From assembly GCF_001687565.2 (NCBI RefSeq), contig NZ_CP016534.2, positions 2,298,501 to 2,362,500 of the forward strand: a stretch of 64,000 nt of DNA, in the 5' to 3' direction. The notes under the pieces were generated by a model, which was not told where the DNA came from, ran no database searches, and saw nothing but the letters and a program-made list of their open reading frames with translations. Positions 1-9,317 of this stretch are shown piece by piece. The number at the start of each line of letters is the position of its first letter. The stretch's first letter is position 1. A program made the translations under genes and the position numbers. Source of the stretch: Planococcus antarcticus DSM 14505 (GTDB taxonomy: Bacteria; Bacillota; Bacilli; Bacillales_A; Planococcaceae).

Positions 1-402
1 GATTGGGGAGTTGATGAATTGAGTGTTGCTGATACGATTGGAATGGCGAATCCAAAAGAAAGCTATGAGTTGTTCACTCAATTGTTAGAAGCATTTCCGG
101 ATGTTTTGATGACCGCGCATTTTCATGATACACGCCGAATGGCATTAGCTAACATCACAGCAGCTCTTCAAGCTGGCGTAACCCGCTTTGATGCTTCTGC
201 AGGCGGTTTGGGCGGTTGTCCGTTTGCACCAGGCGCTACCGGCAATGTTGCAACAGAAGATGTCGCCAATATGCTTCACCAGATGGATATTCGCACTGGC
301 ATTGATTTGGATCTTCTTTGCCGAGCCATCGAAAAGATTGAACCTCACGTGACAAATCCTGTGGCTACTGGCATGTACACACTATACAAAAATCAGGCTT
401 AA
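1..402 (+). CDS. mvaB: hydroxymethylglutaryl-CoA lyase, 3' part (5' end outside window)
   Basis: The reading frame is open from base 1, so only the C-terminal 133 residues are present. The enzyme cleaves HMG-CoA to acetyl-CoA and acetoacetate in leucine and ketone-body metabolism (family knowledge). Visible family motifs are DTIGMANP, the metal-binding HFHDTR segment of the TIM barrel, and the glycine-rich loop GGLGGCPFAPGA containing the catalytic cysteine. The next gene begins 12 bp downstream with its own RBS, so the two probably share a transcript. The missing N-terminal half cannot be judged. Confidence 0.93.
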   Translation, partial: DWGVDELSVADTIGMANPKESYELFTQLLEAFPDVLMTAHFHDTRRMALANITAALQAGVTRFDASAGGLGGCPFAPGATGNVATEDVANMLHQMDIRTGIDLDLLCRAIEKIEPHVTNPVATGMYTLYKNQA

Positions 403-414
403 GGAGCTTACGCC

Positions 415-1386
415 ATGAAGAAAAGATTGCTTTGGACTTCCGCTATCATTTCCAGTGTCCTTACAGCATCAGCTACGACTGTAGGCTTTATTGCCAGCAA
501 CCGGCTGATGTATGTAAAGAAAAAAGACGAACAGCTGATTTTGGAAAGGGAAACCACCGCAAAACGCTACGATGAAGTATGGTACGTCAGTGTACCAAAA
601 AGCGAACAGTGGATTGAATCCCAAAATGGCTACCCGATCAAAGCCATTTTTTTAGAACCTCACGACACCAATCGCTTTGTTATCATCTGCCACGGTGTTA
701 CTGAATCAAAAGTCAATTCCTTTAGGTTTGCACGCATGTTTGAACGACTAGGATTTAACTCGGTCGTTTACGATCATCGGCGCCATGGCGATTCCGGAGG
801 CAAAACCACCAGCTTCGGTCATTTCGAAAAATTCGATCTAAAAGCTGTAGTAGAGGCATTAAAACTGCATGTCGGCACTGATTTATTTTATGGTATCCAC
901 GGCGAATCAATGGGTGCCGCGACAACACTTCTTTATGGTGGTATGGAAGACACAGCGGAATTCTATATTTCAGATTGTGCCTATTCCAATATTTATGAAC
1001 AGGTTCTTCATGTCATGAAAACCACCACACCTCTTCGCACCACCTTGGCCCTTCGGCTCGCTGCGTTATTTATGAAAATGCGTGATGGCTATTCGATTAC
1101 AACTGTATCGCCAAGGGAAACCATCAAAAACATTGAAAGTCCTGTTCTTTTTATCCACAGTGTCCATGATGACTTTGTCCTGCCGAAAATGAGCGAGGAA
1201 CTTTATGCTTTAAAACAAGGACCAAAAGAATTGAAACTATTTGCAGAAGGCGCACATGCACAGTCCTTCAATAAGAATCCTGATGAATATGAAGAAACAG
1301 TCGCTGCATTCTTAATGAGCTATGGACTGCTGACACCAACCCAAGCAGCAACGCAGCAGGCTACTATTTCGCCTCAGATAAAATAA
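415..1386 (+). CDS. membrane-anchored alpha/beta hydrolase (YqkD-like)
   Basis: 323 residues. The first 25 or so form a hydrophobic anchor after MKKR, so the catalytic domain probably sits outside the membrane. The alpha/beta hydrolase fold is shown by the nucleophile elbow GESMGA, an acid in HDDFV and a C-terminal histidine in EGAHAQS, the expected Ser-Asp-His order. It resembles the B. subtilis YqkD family of peptidase/esterase-like hydrolases; the substrate is unknown. RBS AAGGAGC lies ahead of ATG 415, and the gene follows mvaB by 12 bp. It ends in a hairpin shared with the convergent gene. Confidence 0.8.
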   Translation: MKKRLLWTSAIISSVLTASATTVGFIASNRLMYVKKKDEQLILERETTAKRYDEVWYVSVPKSEQWIESQNGYPIKAIFLEPHDTNRFVIICHGVTESKVNSFRFARMFERLGFNSVVYDHRRHGDSGGKTTSFGHFEKFDLKAVVEALKLHVGTDLFYGIHGESMGAATTLLYGGMEDTAEFYISDCAYSNIYEQVLHVMKTTTPLRTTLALRLAALFMKMRDGYSITTVSPRETIKNIESPVLFIHSVHDDFVLPKMSEELYALKQGPKELKLFAEGAHAQSFNKNPDEYEETVAAFLMSYGLLTPTQAATQQATISPQIK

Positions 1387-1417
1387 GAAAAAGCATTCTG
1401 CAGAGTGCTTTTTCTTA
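1384..1417. terminator. bidirectional terminator between convergent genes
   Basis: A 34-bp near-perfect inverted repeat has A-rich and T-rich outer arms, so it can terminate transcription from both sides. The TAA of the + hydrolase (1384-1386) and the stop of the - gene (1415-1417) are its two ends. Confidence 0.85.
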
Positions 1418-1696
1418 TGGATTTTTCTTTTTGTTGAGAATCAGCTTCATACCAGCTTCACCTTCAACTCCGATGAACAATTCGGTGATGGGTCCACTTT
1501 TCACAATGCCTGTAACATGAAGTTCGATGGTATCCAGATTGTAATCAGTCATATCCTGTACTAATTCTTGTATCTTATCCAATGATATTGGAAACGCTTT
1601 TTTCATATTCGCGTTTTCCAGATGAAACTTTCCTGCCTCCTTGCCATCTTCTTCTATAACCGGTAAATAAAACATCAACTCTTCACGTTTATCCAT
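1415..1696 (-). CDS. uncharacterised small acidic protein
   Basis: 93 residues from the chosen ATG (MDKREELMFY), which has RBS GAGGAGGGG six bases upstream; an in-frame codon at 1723 would place that RBS inside the gene. I recognise no domain. The protein is soluble, with an N-terminal acidic half and a C-terminal half of alternating hydrophobic residues (IELHVTG, ELFIGVEG) that looks like beta strands, and a basic tail. It is convergent with the hydrolase and shares its terminator. The good RBS and clean end support a real gene; the function is unknown. Confidence 0.65.
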   Translation of the reverse strand: MDKREELMFYLPVIEEDGKEAGKFHLENANMKKAFPISLDKIQELVQDMTDYNLDTIELHVTGIVKSGPITELFIGVEGEAGMKLILNKKKNP

Positions 1697-1803
1697 ATAC
1701 ATCCCCTCCTCTATTTTCTGCACATAGACAACAGCATTGAAAATGAAATCTTACTGTCACAATACCCGTTATTTTGAATTTTAATAACTGAAAAAAGACA
1801 AAT

Positions 1804-1832
1804 AAAAAAAGCACTCCGCAGAGTACTTTTAT
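1804..1832 (-). terminator. terminator of yneF
   Basis: A hairpin (AAAGTACTC with GAGTGCTTT on the minus strand) is followed by a T-run and overlaps the yneF stop. Confidence 0.7.
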
Positions 1833-2071
1833 TTTTTAGCTGGTTTGCCAGGTTTAGTTGACGCTTTATTCATTTGAGCCATCATTTGGTTGATTTTCTT
1901 TTGAGACGGTTTTTGTCCCATTTGCATCATCATGATTCGCAGCATTTCTTCATTGATTGGTGGGTTATCTTGCAAATATTTCATCATATATCGACGTGCG
2001 ATAAAGAATCCAAGTGCAACACCTGCGAGTAAAGCCACGATAACGATTACGATCCAGATCCATGTATCCAT
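1829..2071 (-). CDS. yneF: YneF family (UPF0154) small membrane protein
   Basis: 80 residues from the ATG at 2071, which has RBS GAAGGAGG; the longer open frame to 2116 lacks one. One N-terminal membrane span ([21 protein letters not shown]) is followed by [21 protein letters not shown], the signature of UPF0154/YneF, then a methionine-rich stretch and a lysine-rich tail. Its place next to tkt matches B. subtilis. No biochemical role is established for the family that I can name. Confidence 0.9.
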   Translation of the reverse strand: MDTWIWIVIVIVALLAGVALGFFIARRYMMKYLQDNPPINEEMLRIMMMQMGQKPSQKKINQMMAQMNKASTKPGKPAKK

Positions 2072-2244
2072 TCTTGTTACCTCCTTCGTGTTGCGTAAAT
2101 AAGTAATGCACCACAATGGATTATACTATAAAAAAAGATTTGTGACCATAAGCAGGAAAATAATAGAGAGAAATTTTACTTAGAGTAGGGATTTTCCCAA
2201 CTCCATTGAGTAGTAATTGATCCTTATCCTTTAAAAAGCGAAAA

Positions 2245-2269
2245 AATGGAGGCATCCAATGCCTCCATT
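2245..2269 (-). terminator. terminator of tkt
   Basis: The perfect stem AATGGAGGCAT / ATGCCTCCATT is followed on the minus strand by TTTTTT, eight bases after the tkt stop. Confidence 0.88.
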
Positions 2270-2276
2270 CTACAAT

Positions 2277-4280
2277 TTAGTTTTCGTTGATTAAGTCTTT
2301 CACTTTACTTGCTACATTGTCAGCAGTGAAACCGAGCTCTTCCATAATACGGTCGCCCGGTGCACTTGCGCCGAAACGGTCGATTGCCAGAATGTCACCT
2401 TCATCACCAGTGTAGCGATCCCAACCGAATGAAGTACCAACTTCAATAGCCAGACGTTTTTTAACTGTTTTTGGAATAACAGATTGCTTATATTCCTTAT
2501 CCTGTTTTTCGAAACGATCCCATGACGGCATAGACACAACAGATACTGAAATTCCTTCTTCAGCTAATTGTTTCTGTGCCTCTACAGCCAAACTTACTTC
2601 GGAGCCAGTCGCCAGCAATAACGCCTGTGGATTTTTAGCAGGTGATACGACATATGCACCTTTTTCCACACCCACTTCAGCAAGTTCAGCACTATTTTCC
2701 AAAATCGGCAAGTCCTGACGTGAAAGCACCAATAAAGTCGGAGTAGTTTTAGCTGTTAGCGCTAAACGCCAAGCCGCTTTCGTTTCATTGGCATCGGCAG
2801 GTCGGACAACGCTCAAGTTTGGCATTGCACGAAGAGAAGCTAATTGTTCGACAGGTTCATGAGTTGGGCCATCTTCCCCTACTGCTACGCTGTCATGTGT
2901 GAAGACATAAGTCACAGGAAGTCCCATCAATGCAGCCAAACGGATCGCCGGACGTACATAATCACTAAAGACGAAGAAAGTTCCGCCGAAGACATGAAGG
3001 CCTCCGTGAAGAGCCATGCCATTCAAGGCAGTGCCCATCGCAAATTCACGGACACCGAACCAGATGTTGCGGCCTTCAGGATGTTCAGCATCAAAGTCAC
3101 CAGCATCTTTGATGTTTGTTTTATTGGATCCAGCAAGATCGGCACTGCCGCCGAAGAAGGAAGGAACCGTTTTCGCGATTGCGTTGATCATATCTCCAGA
3201 AGAAGAACGGGTTGCCTGCTTTTTACCAACTTCATAAGTAGGGAAATCAGCATCAAAGTTTTCTGGAAGTTCGCCGCGGATCGCCATCTGCAATTGCTCA
3301 GCCAACTCTGGGTGTGCTGATTTGTATCGTGCATACAATTCGTTCCATTCAGACTCGGCTTTTGCACCAAGCTCTTCCGTTGCCTGTTCGAATGTTTCAT
3401 ACACTTCTTCAGGCACATGGAAGTCTCTATCAAAAGTCCACTCGTAATATTCTTTAACTAATTTCATTTCATCTTCGCCAAGTGGTGCGCCGTGAACGTC
3501 CGCTTTACCGGATTTGTTCGGAGCTCCATAACCGATCACCGTTTTCACTTCAATCAATGTCGGCTTGTCTGATGCGTCTTTGGCTTGTGCTATTTTTTCA
3601 GACAAATCATCCAAGACATTGCCGTCATCTACGCGCAAATAGTTCCAGCCGTATGATTCAAAACGCTTTTGAATATTTTCAGAGAAACTTTTACCGAGTG
3701 GACCATCTAATGAAATGTCATTGCTGTCATACAGCACGACCAATTTATTTAATTTCAAATGGCCAGCAAGAGAAATCGCTTCTCCAGCAACGCCTTCCAT
3801 TAAATCTCCATCACCGCATAATGCGAAAGTGTTATGATCCACGACGTTTAAGCCGTTTTTATTGTATGTAGCCGCTAGATGGCGCTCAGCCATGGCCATG
3901 CCAACTGCCATACCAATTCCTTGACCAAGAGGTCCGGTTGTTGCTTCAACGCCTGTAGTGTGGCCATATTCTGGATGTCCTGGTGTTTTTGAATCCCATT
4001 GGCGGAAGTTTTTGATTTCATCCATTTCCAAGCCATAGCCGCTCAAATGCAACAGGCTGTATAAAAGCATCGAACCGTGTCCTGCCGATAACACGAAGCG
4101 GTCGCGATTAAACCAGTCCGGATTTTTCGGGTTATGATTCATGTGTTTAGTCCACAATGTATATGCCATTGGAGCTGCGCCCATTGGCAATCCTGGATGA
4201 CCAGAATTTGCTTTTTCAATAGCATCGATGGAAAGTGTACGAATTGTAGTCACTGCAAGTTGATCTGCGTGGGTTGACAT
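2277..4280 (-). CDS. tkt: transketolase
   Basis: 667 residues, the usual length. It transfers two-carbon ketol units in the non-oxidative pentose phosphate pathway using thiamine diphosphate. Visible motifs are GHGSMLLY and GPLGQG in the N-terminal TPP domain, the TPP/Mg site GDGDLMEG (about residues 156-163), the pyrimidine domain with [20 protein letters not shown], and the C-terminal domain with LLATGSEV. The start has the family's [14 protein letters not shown]. ynzC ends 87 bp upstream and yneF follows, as in B. subtilis; yneE/sirA is missing between tkt and yneF. Confidence 0.97.
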   Translation of the reverse strand: MSTHADQLAVTTIRTLSIDAIEKANSGHPGLPMGAAPMAYTLWTKHMNHNPKNPDWFNRDRFVLSAGHGSMLLYSLLHLSGYGLEMDEIKNFRQWDSKTPGHPEYGHTTGVEATTGPLGQGIGMAVGMAMAERHLAATYNKNGLNVVDHNTFALCGDGDLMEGVAGEAISLAGHLKLNKLVVLYDSNDISLDGPLGKSFSENIQKRFESYGWNYLRVDDGNVLDDLSEKIAQAKDASDKPTLIEVKTVIGYGAPNKSGKADVHGAPLGEDEMKLVKEYYEWTFDRDFHVPEEVYETFEQATEELGAKAESEWNELYARYKSAHPELAEQLQMAIRGELPENFDADFPTYEVGKKQATRSSSGDMINAIAKTVPSFFGGSADLAGSNKTNIKDAGDFDAEHPEGRNIWFGVREFAMGTALNGMALHGGLHVFGGTFFVFSDYVRPAIRLAALMGLPVTYVFTHDSVAVGEDGPTHEPVEQLASLRAMPNLSVVRPADANETKAAWRLALTAKTTPTLLVLSRQDLPILENSAELAEVGVEKGAYVVSPAKNPQALLLATGSEVSLAVEAQKQLAEEGISVSVVSMPSWDRFEKQDKEYKQSVIPKTVKKRLAIEVGTSFGWDRYTGDEGDILAIDRFGASAPGDRIMEELGFTADNVASKVKDLINEN

Positions 4281-4367
4281 AGTAACATCCTCTCTGAAAC
4301 AAAAATTTAATCCCTTTCTAGTTTAGTCAACTATAGAAAAGAATACAATGGAAAAGAGAATAAGTAT

Positions 4368-4601
4368 TTAATTCAAATACTTATTCTCTCGAATATTTTT
4401 GACCTTTTCCGGCGTTACGTCGTTTCCGTTGGGATCAATCACTTTTACATTTTCAATTGTACCGCGCATTGTTTTACGGAAAGTCTCTAGGTATTCCTGG
4501 CGCAAAGAAGATTGCTCTTTCGCTTCTTCCTTCGATAACCCAGAAGTTTTCGATTTACGTGACAGTTGATTTATTCGACTTAATTTATCTGGTGACAACA
4601 T
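4368..4601 (-). CDS. ynzC: DUF896 / YnzC family protein
   Basis: 77 residues from the second of two closely spaced ATGs (MLSPDKLSRIN), chosen because RBS AAAGGTGG lies six bases upstream and the product then aligns with B. subtilis YnzC. The family core is an N-terminal helical hairpin (LSRINQLSRK, LSKEEAKEQSSLRQEYL) and the tail IDPNGNDVTPEKV. It is the third gene of the LexA-controlled yneA-yneB-ynzC unit. Its molecular role is not established. Confidence 0.9.
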   Translation of the reverse strand: MLSPDKLSRINQLSRKSKTSGLSKEEAKEQSSLRQEYLETFRKTMRGTIENVKVIDPNGNDVTPEKVKNIRENKYLN

Positions 4602-4659
4602 AGACATCCACCTTTCTTCTTTTCATATGGTACAAAAAAAGTCAGGTTTTCGCAACGTT

Positions 4660-5627
<968 letters not shown>

Positions 5628-5642
5628 TTAAATCGCCTCCTG

Positions 5643-5656
5643 AGAATGTGTGTTCG
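5643..5656. promoter_or_regulatory. lexA/yneA: LexA (SOS) box A
   Basis: AGAATGTGTGTTCG matches 12 of 14 positions of the Bacillus consensus CGAACRNRYGTTYG. It lies between the yneA start and its -10. Confidence 0.65.
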
Positions 5657-5669
5657 GAATGTATGTTCT
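5656..5669. promoter_or_regulatory. lexA/yneA: LexA (SOS) box B
   Basis: GGAATGTATGTTCT, 11 of 14 matches, abuts box A and shares one base with it. It is the weakest of the four. Confidence 0.5.
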
Positions 5670-5670
5670 C

Positions 5671-5699
5671 ATAATAAAGCGAACAAGTGTTTTTGTCAA
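5671..5699 (-). promoter_or_regulatory. yneA: yneA promoter
   Basis: Minus strand: -35 TTGACA (5699-5694), 17-bp spacer, -10 TATTAT (5676-5671). LexA box C fills most of the spacer. Confidence 0.85.
5680..5693. promoter_or_regulatory. lexA/yneA: LexA (SOS) box C
   Basis: CGAACAAGTGTTTT, 13 of 14 consensus positions, lies exactly between -35 and -10 of the yneA promoter. Confidence 0.88.
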
Positions 5700-5709
5700 C
5701 AATAAAATT

Positions 5710-5723
5710 CGAACCTATGTTTG
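5710..5723. promoter_or_regulatory. lexA: LexA (SOS) box D
   Basis: CGAACCTATGTTTG, 13 of 14 consensus positions, overlaps the lexA -35 and so allows autoregulation. Confidence 0.9.
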
Positions 5724-5749
5724 CATTTCATTGCCCGAGTTGGTATACT
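5721..5749 (+). promoter_or_regulatory. lexA: lexA promoter
   Basis: -35 TTGCAT (5721-5726), 17-bp spacer, extended -10 TGGTATACT (TATACT 5744-5749). Confidence 0.85.
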
Positions 5750-5792
5750 ATTGGTAGAAATCTAGTAGAATTACTCAAATGAGGTGAAACTG

Positions 5793-6413
5793 TTGAAAAA
5801 AGTATCCAAACGCCAAGAAGACATCCTAACGTTCATAAAAGAAGAAGTTCGCCTAAAAGGCTATCCACCGTCCGTTCGTGAAATTGGTGAGGCAGTTGGT
5901 CTGGCATCCAGTTCGACTGTACATGGGCACTTGGCACGACTTGAAAGTAAAGGCCTGATCCGCCGGGACCCAACAAAACCGAGAGCAATTGAAGTAATCA
6001 GCACTGATGAAGCATTAATTGATAAAAGTCCGGTTTTACATGTCCCGTTGATTGGTAAAGTAACTGCCGGTATTCCGATTACGGCAATTGAAAATGTTGA
6101 AGAGTACTTCCCTCTTCCTCAAAGCTACGGCACAGAAGATGACCACATCTTTATGCTAGAAATCGCGGGTGAAAGTATGATTGAAGCCGGCATTCTAAAC
6201 GGCGATTATGTAGTCGTTAAACAGCAGCAAACTGCCAATAATGGTGATATCGTTGTAGCAATGACAACAGAAGACGAAGCGACAGTGAAACGTTTCTTCC
6301 GCGAAGAAAATTATTTTCGCCTGCAACCCGAGAATTCGTCAATGGATCCAATCATTGTGGATCAAGTTTCCATTCTCGGAAAAGTCGTTGGCGTTTACCG
6401 TCAGATACACTAA
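5793..6413 (+). CDS. lexA: LexA, SOS repressor
   Basis: 206 residues from TTG 5793, chosen over GTG 5784 because RBS GAGGTG lies six bases upstream and the product then begins like Bacillus LexA. The N-terminal winged helix ([18 protein letters not shown], about 24-41) binds SOS boxes. The C-terminal S24 domain has the autocleavage bond Ala92-Gly93 (VTAGIP) and the catalytic pair Ser128 (GESM) and Lys166. RecA-stimulated self-cleavage relieves repression of yneA-yneB-ynzC, recA (box at 27414) and lexA itself. Confidence 0.97.
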   Translation: MKKVSKRQEDILTFIKEEVRLKGYPPSVREIGEAVGLASSSTVHGHLARLESKGLIRRDPTKPRAIEVISTDEALIDKSPVLHVPLIGKVTAGIPITAIENVEEYFPLPQSYGTEDDHIFMLEIAGESMIEAGILNGDYVVVKQQQTANNGDIVVAMTTEDEATVKRFFREENYFRLQPENSSMDPIIVDQVSILGKVVGVYRQIH

Positions 6414-6445
6414 AAAACACCGGGAAAATTTTCCCGGTGTTTTTT
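6412..6445 (+). terminator. terminator of lexA
   Basis: Perfect 34-bp palindrome with stem AACACCGGGAAAA and a T-run. It begins in the lexA stop codon. Confidence 0.93.
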
Positions 6446-6476
6446 ATATTCTCCCTATGTAAACAAAATTGTTTGT

Positions 6477-7211
6477 TCACTGCTTGCTGCAGCTAAAAGC
6501 TAAAATTACTGGAATCCGCTTTCTTCTAGTGAATTCTTTATCATCCTCGAAATTCTGTTGTTTTGGCATTCCTTCTTGGAGATCTGTAACAATGAATCCT
6601 GCCTTTCTTAAAGCCGTGAAATAGCTTTCGGTGGTCCTATGATACTTGACCACTATTTTATCAATCCACGGTTCTTGCCGTTCCCCTTCTTCAAAATAAT
6701 CATCAACTATCCAGTTGCTTCTTCTCTCTCCAGAGTTTTTACTTTCAAAAGAACAAGTCGTCAGCGGATGCTGGACACTAAAGACGAACTTTCCTTTGGT
6801 TTTTAACGTGTGGTAAATTTTCTTAAACAACTGCTCTATGTCGGGCAAGTAATGGACCGCCAAGCGCGAAGCGACAATGTCATAGCTTTCTTTCGGATAT
6901 TCGAATGATTCTATTGTGGTCAACGTAATGCGCGCATCCAGCCCCTCCAGATTTTGTTCTGCCAGACTTCCCATCTTTAGAGATCCTTCGACCCCGTGGT
7001 AGTAATCTGCACCAGCCCGCAGAAGCTCTTTCCCAAACAAGGCATCTCCACAACCTAAATCCAGTATTTTCTTTTTTTTGAACGCTCCAAGGAGCTCAAA
7101 AATCACTGGCTTTTCAATGCTGTTATTTGGACTATCAATTCGATTTCTTCTTTGCAGGTAGTTTGCTAAAAAATCTTTTTCTTCGTATGCGCTTGAACCT
7201 TTGAAATTCAT
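6477..7211 (-). CDS. class I SAM-dependent methyltransferase
   Basis: 244 residues. A Rossmann-type methyltransferase fold is shown by motif I ILDLGCGDALFG (about 50-61), an acidic residue in YHGVEGS, and post-I DIVASRLAVHYLPDIEQLF (motif IV region). The type resembles small-molecule methyltransferases (Methyltransf_11/25), but the substrate cannot be told. RBS GGAGGG precedes ATG 7211. It is convergent with lexA and not part of a recognised conserved cluster. Confidence 0.8.
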   Translation of the reverse strand: MNFKGSSAYEEKDFLANYLQRRNRIDSPNNSIEKPVIFELLGAFKKKKILDLGCGDALFGKELLRAGADYYHGVEGSLKMGSLAEQNLEGLDARITLTTIESFEYPKESYDIVASRLAVHYLPDIEQLFKKIYHTLKTKGKFVFSVQHPLTTCSFESKNSGERRSNWIVDDYFEEGERQEPWIDKIVVKYHRTTESYFTALRKAGFIVTDLQEGMPKQQNFEDDKEFTRRKRIPVILAFSCSKQ

Positions 7212-7252
7212 CTAATCCCTCCACCGTCAGATTGATTGCTTTAAATATGGGC

Positions 7253-7282
7253 TCAAAAAAAAGGGCTGCACTGGCAGCACCT
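7253..7282 (-). terminator. probable terminator of the 64-residue gene
   Basis: A short GCTGC/GCAGC stem is followed on the minus strand by eight T residues, 30-odd bases after the stop at 7311. The stem is short. Confidence 0.55.
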
Positions 7283-7310
7283 TCCGCACAGCTTACCGAG
7301 AAGAAACCTT

Positions 7311-7505
7311 CTACAATTCGCTGACTTTTATATATTTAACCAAATTGATTGTAATACGATAAATATGGCCTGTCTCCACATTAGAAATTTCATAAGTACC
7401 ATTGGAAGGAATTTTACTCAATGCCGACTCTTTGTCCACGGCCTGGACATTATGAACAATGGTATTTCCATGATCAAAATTAAATTCTACTTGAAATGAT
7501 TTCAT
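7311..7505 (-). CDS. uncharacterised 64-residue protein
   Basis: A strong RBS (AAGGAGG, seven bases before ATG) supports a real small gene. The sequence MKSFQVEFNFDHGNTIVHNVQAVDKESAL and a C-terminal YRITINLVKYIKVSEL suggest a small all-beta or beta-alpha-beta fold. It has no signal peptide, membrane span or metal motif. I do not recognise a family. It has its own terminator and no evident partner. Confidence 0.6.
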   Translation of the reverse strand: MKSFQVEFNFDHGNTIVHNVQAVDKESALSKIPSNGTYEISNVETGHIYRITINLVKYIKVSEL

Positions 7506-7567
7506 GCAATGGCCTCCTTCAAACTATTTACTTTGTCTCCGTAAATTAGTTTACCATATCCCAGGCG

Positions 7568-7999
7568 TTATTGCTGTTTGTATAGTTCCTTATACATGAT
7601 CACTTTTAGCGCCAGCATTTCTTCTTCACTTAGATCTTCTTCCAATTCCTGAATCACTTGTTCTGCGGACATTGTGCCATCTTCAATCCCTGACTTCATT
7701 TTAGCTAAGTTGCTTATCCCCACCTTTTTAATCACTGTACCGGCAGCATCACCGCTTGTTTTGAATGGTAAGGCTTTGCTCTCTTGTTCCGCGACTTGGG
7801 CTTCTTCTACGTATTCTAGCATTTCCGGATCATTTTCTACATACTCCACTATTTTCTCCATCTGGCCACTGTCTCGCAGTTTCTCGGTCGCTTCTGCAAC
7901 AAAATGATCTGTTGAAAGATCTGGACCTATAACATACACGCCTATTCCTCCAAATGAAAAGAATATTAGGAAGATAATAATTGCCATCAGAAAGCGCAT
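7568..7999 (-). CDS. membrane-anchored or exported uncharacterised protein
   Basis: 143 residues. An N-terminal hydrophobic span (about 4-26) leads to an acidic, mostly helical domain with repeated EE/EYV elements (KIVEYVENDPEMLEYVEEA; QELEEDLSEEEMLALKVIMYKELYK). The helical pairs could form a coiled coil or helical bundle outside the membrane. RBS GAAGGAGGGG precedes the ATG. Proteins of this layout occur in Bacillaceae, but I cannot name a function. Confidence 0.65.
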   Translation of the reverse strand: MRFLMAIIIFLIFFSFGGIGVYVIGPDLSTDHFVAEATEKLRDSGQMEKIVEYVENDPEMLEYVEEAQVAEQESKALPFKTSGDAAGTVIKKVGISNLAKMKSGIEDGTMSAEQVIQELEEDLSEEEMLALKVIMYKELYKQQ

Positions 8000-8066
8000 G
8001 CTGTCCCCTCCTTCTTTTTTAGATTATTATAACATTTTACGAAAATAAGTGTATAAAGTTACCAAA

Positions 8067-8106
8067 AAAGAAGAATCCCGTTCCTAGTTCTTTACAGAAC
8101 AGGAGC
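8067..8106 (-). terminator. probable terminator of the 62-residue gene
   Basis: The stem TCCTGTTCT / AGAACTAGGA (one mismatch) with a T-rich tail on the minus strand lies between two minus-strand genes. Confidence 0.5.
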
Positions 8107-8143
8107 CGAGATCCTCTTTTAGTTAAGCATATGCATTAATGCA

Positions 8144-8332
8144 TCATCGTTTCTGCTGCTCAGCAATCCACCAGTCAATGTGTTCTAAGTTAAAAATCAC
8201 AACATCCTGGTACGCTTTGCGGTGCGGAATCTTTCTTTTAGACATTAAATCTGTAATCTGCTCAGCAGCCAACGGATAATTTACAGATTCCAAATAATCT
8301 ACCAGACTCGGAAGCCCTTGAATTTTCCTCAA
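8144..8332 (-). CDS. uncharacterised 62-residue protein
   Basis: Starts at TTG 8332 (MRKIQGLPSLV), six bases after RBS GGGAGGGG; the longer frame to 8350 would include the RBS. The sequence has the feel of a small helix-turn-helix or winged helix (YPLAAEQITDLMSKRKIPHRKAYQDVVIFNLEHIDWWIAEQ), where SKRKIPHRK could be a recognition region. I recognise no family. It is the last ordinary gene before the decayed region. Confidence 0.55.
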   Translation of the reverse strand: MRKIQGLPSLVDYLESVNYPLAAEQITDLMSKRKIPHRKAYQDVVIFNLEHIDWWIAEQQKR

Positions 8333-8502
8333 TTTAATCCCCTCCCACAAAATCTTCCTTCAACAAATGTTAAAGAAAAATTCAGTATGAGTTATTAAAC
8401 ATTAAGGCTGCACTTAATTATAACCCGAAAATTGCTCCTGTAAACAAATTATATAAGTTAAATTAAAGAAACAGCTTTTTCAACTCAACGAAGTAGGGAA
8501 AC

Positions 8503-8868
8503 GAAGAAATCGCTCCAGACGGACGCCTTGGGCCCACAGGATGTGGGTCATGCAACTGGCGCGACAGGACTTCTCGCCAGTTGCCAAGGACGTCGCCCCA
8601 GCCCTCCTTGTCGCAAGCTCCTGTGGGGTCTCCTGGATGTCGCTTCGCTGCTCCAGCAGGAAAGCCATTGAACGAAGAAAGTTCGGGCAATGGCTTTGCG
8701 ACGAAGCTAGCGCAGCGATGCAGGAGCACATCTTCGCTCTTCGCCGTCTTGCGCTCTTTCTTCAAAGCATCCTTGAGTAACAAGTCATCCGGATACTTAG
8801 CAAACCAGCGGAGACTCTTATGAGAGCGGCGTAAGTGACATTGAAATAAATTCAGACAACCCGAGTTC
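8503..8868. repeat. dispersed intergenic repeat, copy 1 (second copy at 61861-62059)
   Basis: GC-rich island in AT-rich surroundings. The stretch at about 8656-8750 is near-identical, in opposite orientation, to 61872-61963, and the outer end (CGCTCCAGACGGACGCC at 8510-8526) corresponds to the end at 62036-62052. It holds open frames on both strands with no RBS and skewed composition; these are artefacts of GC content. The function is unknown and no transposase is present. Confidence 0.75.
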
Positions 8869-9283
8869 GTTCGTCGCAAGCTCTTAGCAGCTGATTAGCG
8901 GAACATTAACAGCTCGGAATCATTCGTTCAACTTATATAGGCAAAGATATTTTAATCGGTTTTATCGATGTCTATTATCCTTTTTTTAAAGACATTACTG
9001 GAGATGCAGTTTTTGGACATCTATCCAGCCTTTTATTAACATAGCTTAGGTTCTGGTCTTTCTATCTTGCTCCAATTAAATCGTTCATAAAGCATTTCTT
9101 TGCTTACCCAAGCCTATAGCAAAACAATAACCTATTCATTTCGATTTAGTAGGAGAGGTTTAATCTCTGTTCTTTTAAATTTGGAGACCCTTAAATTTCA
9201 TACCTAAAAAATTGATATGGAACTAATGTATATTCGTGTAAGCTGTATTGGCAGCTAGACAAAATGAAAGAACGGAGAGTTGA
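8869..9283. other. gene-free decayed DNA
   Basis: No open frame with an RBS, no RNA gene and no clear repeat is seen. AT-rich sequence leads into the channel pseudogene. It is probably eroded sequence of a lost gene. Confidence 0.4.
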
Positions 9284-9317
9284 AATAAAAAAAGCATCCT
9301 TCATTTACAAAATGTAA

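Noticed and set aside
2844..3871. Plus-strand open frames within the transketolase gene
   Set aside because: They are shadows of tkt on the opposite strand without RBS or recognisable products.
8463..8879. 138-residue open frame on the minus strand and several overlapping frames on the plus strand
   Set aside because: They lie inside a GC-rich dispersed repeat, have no RBS, and are open on both strands because of base composition.
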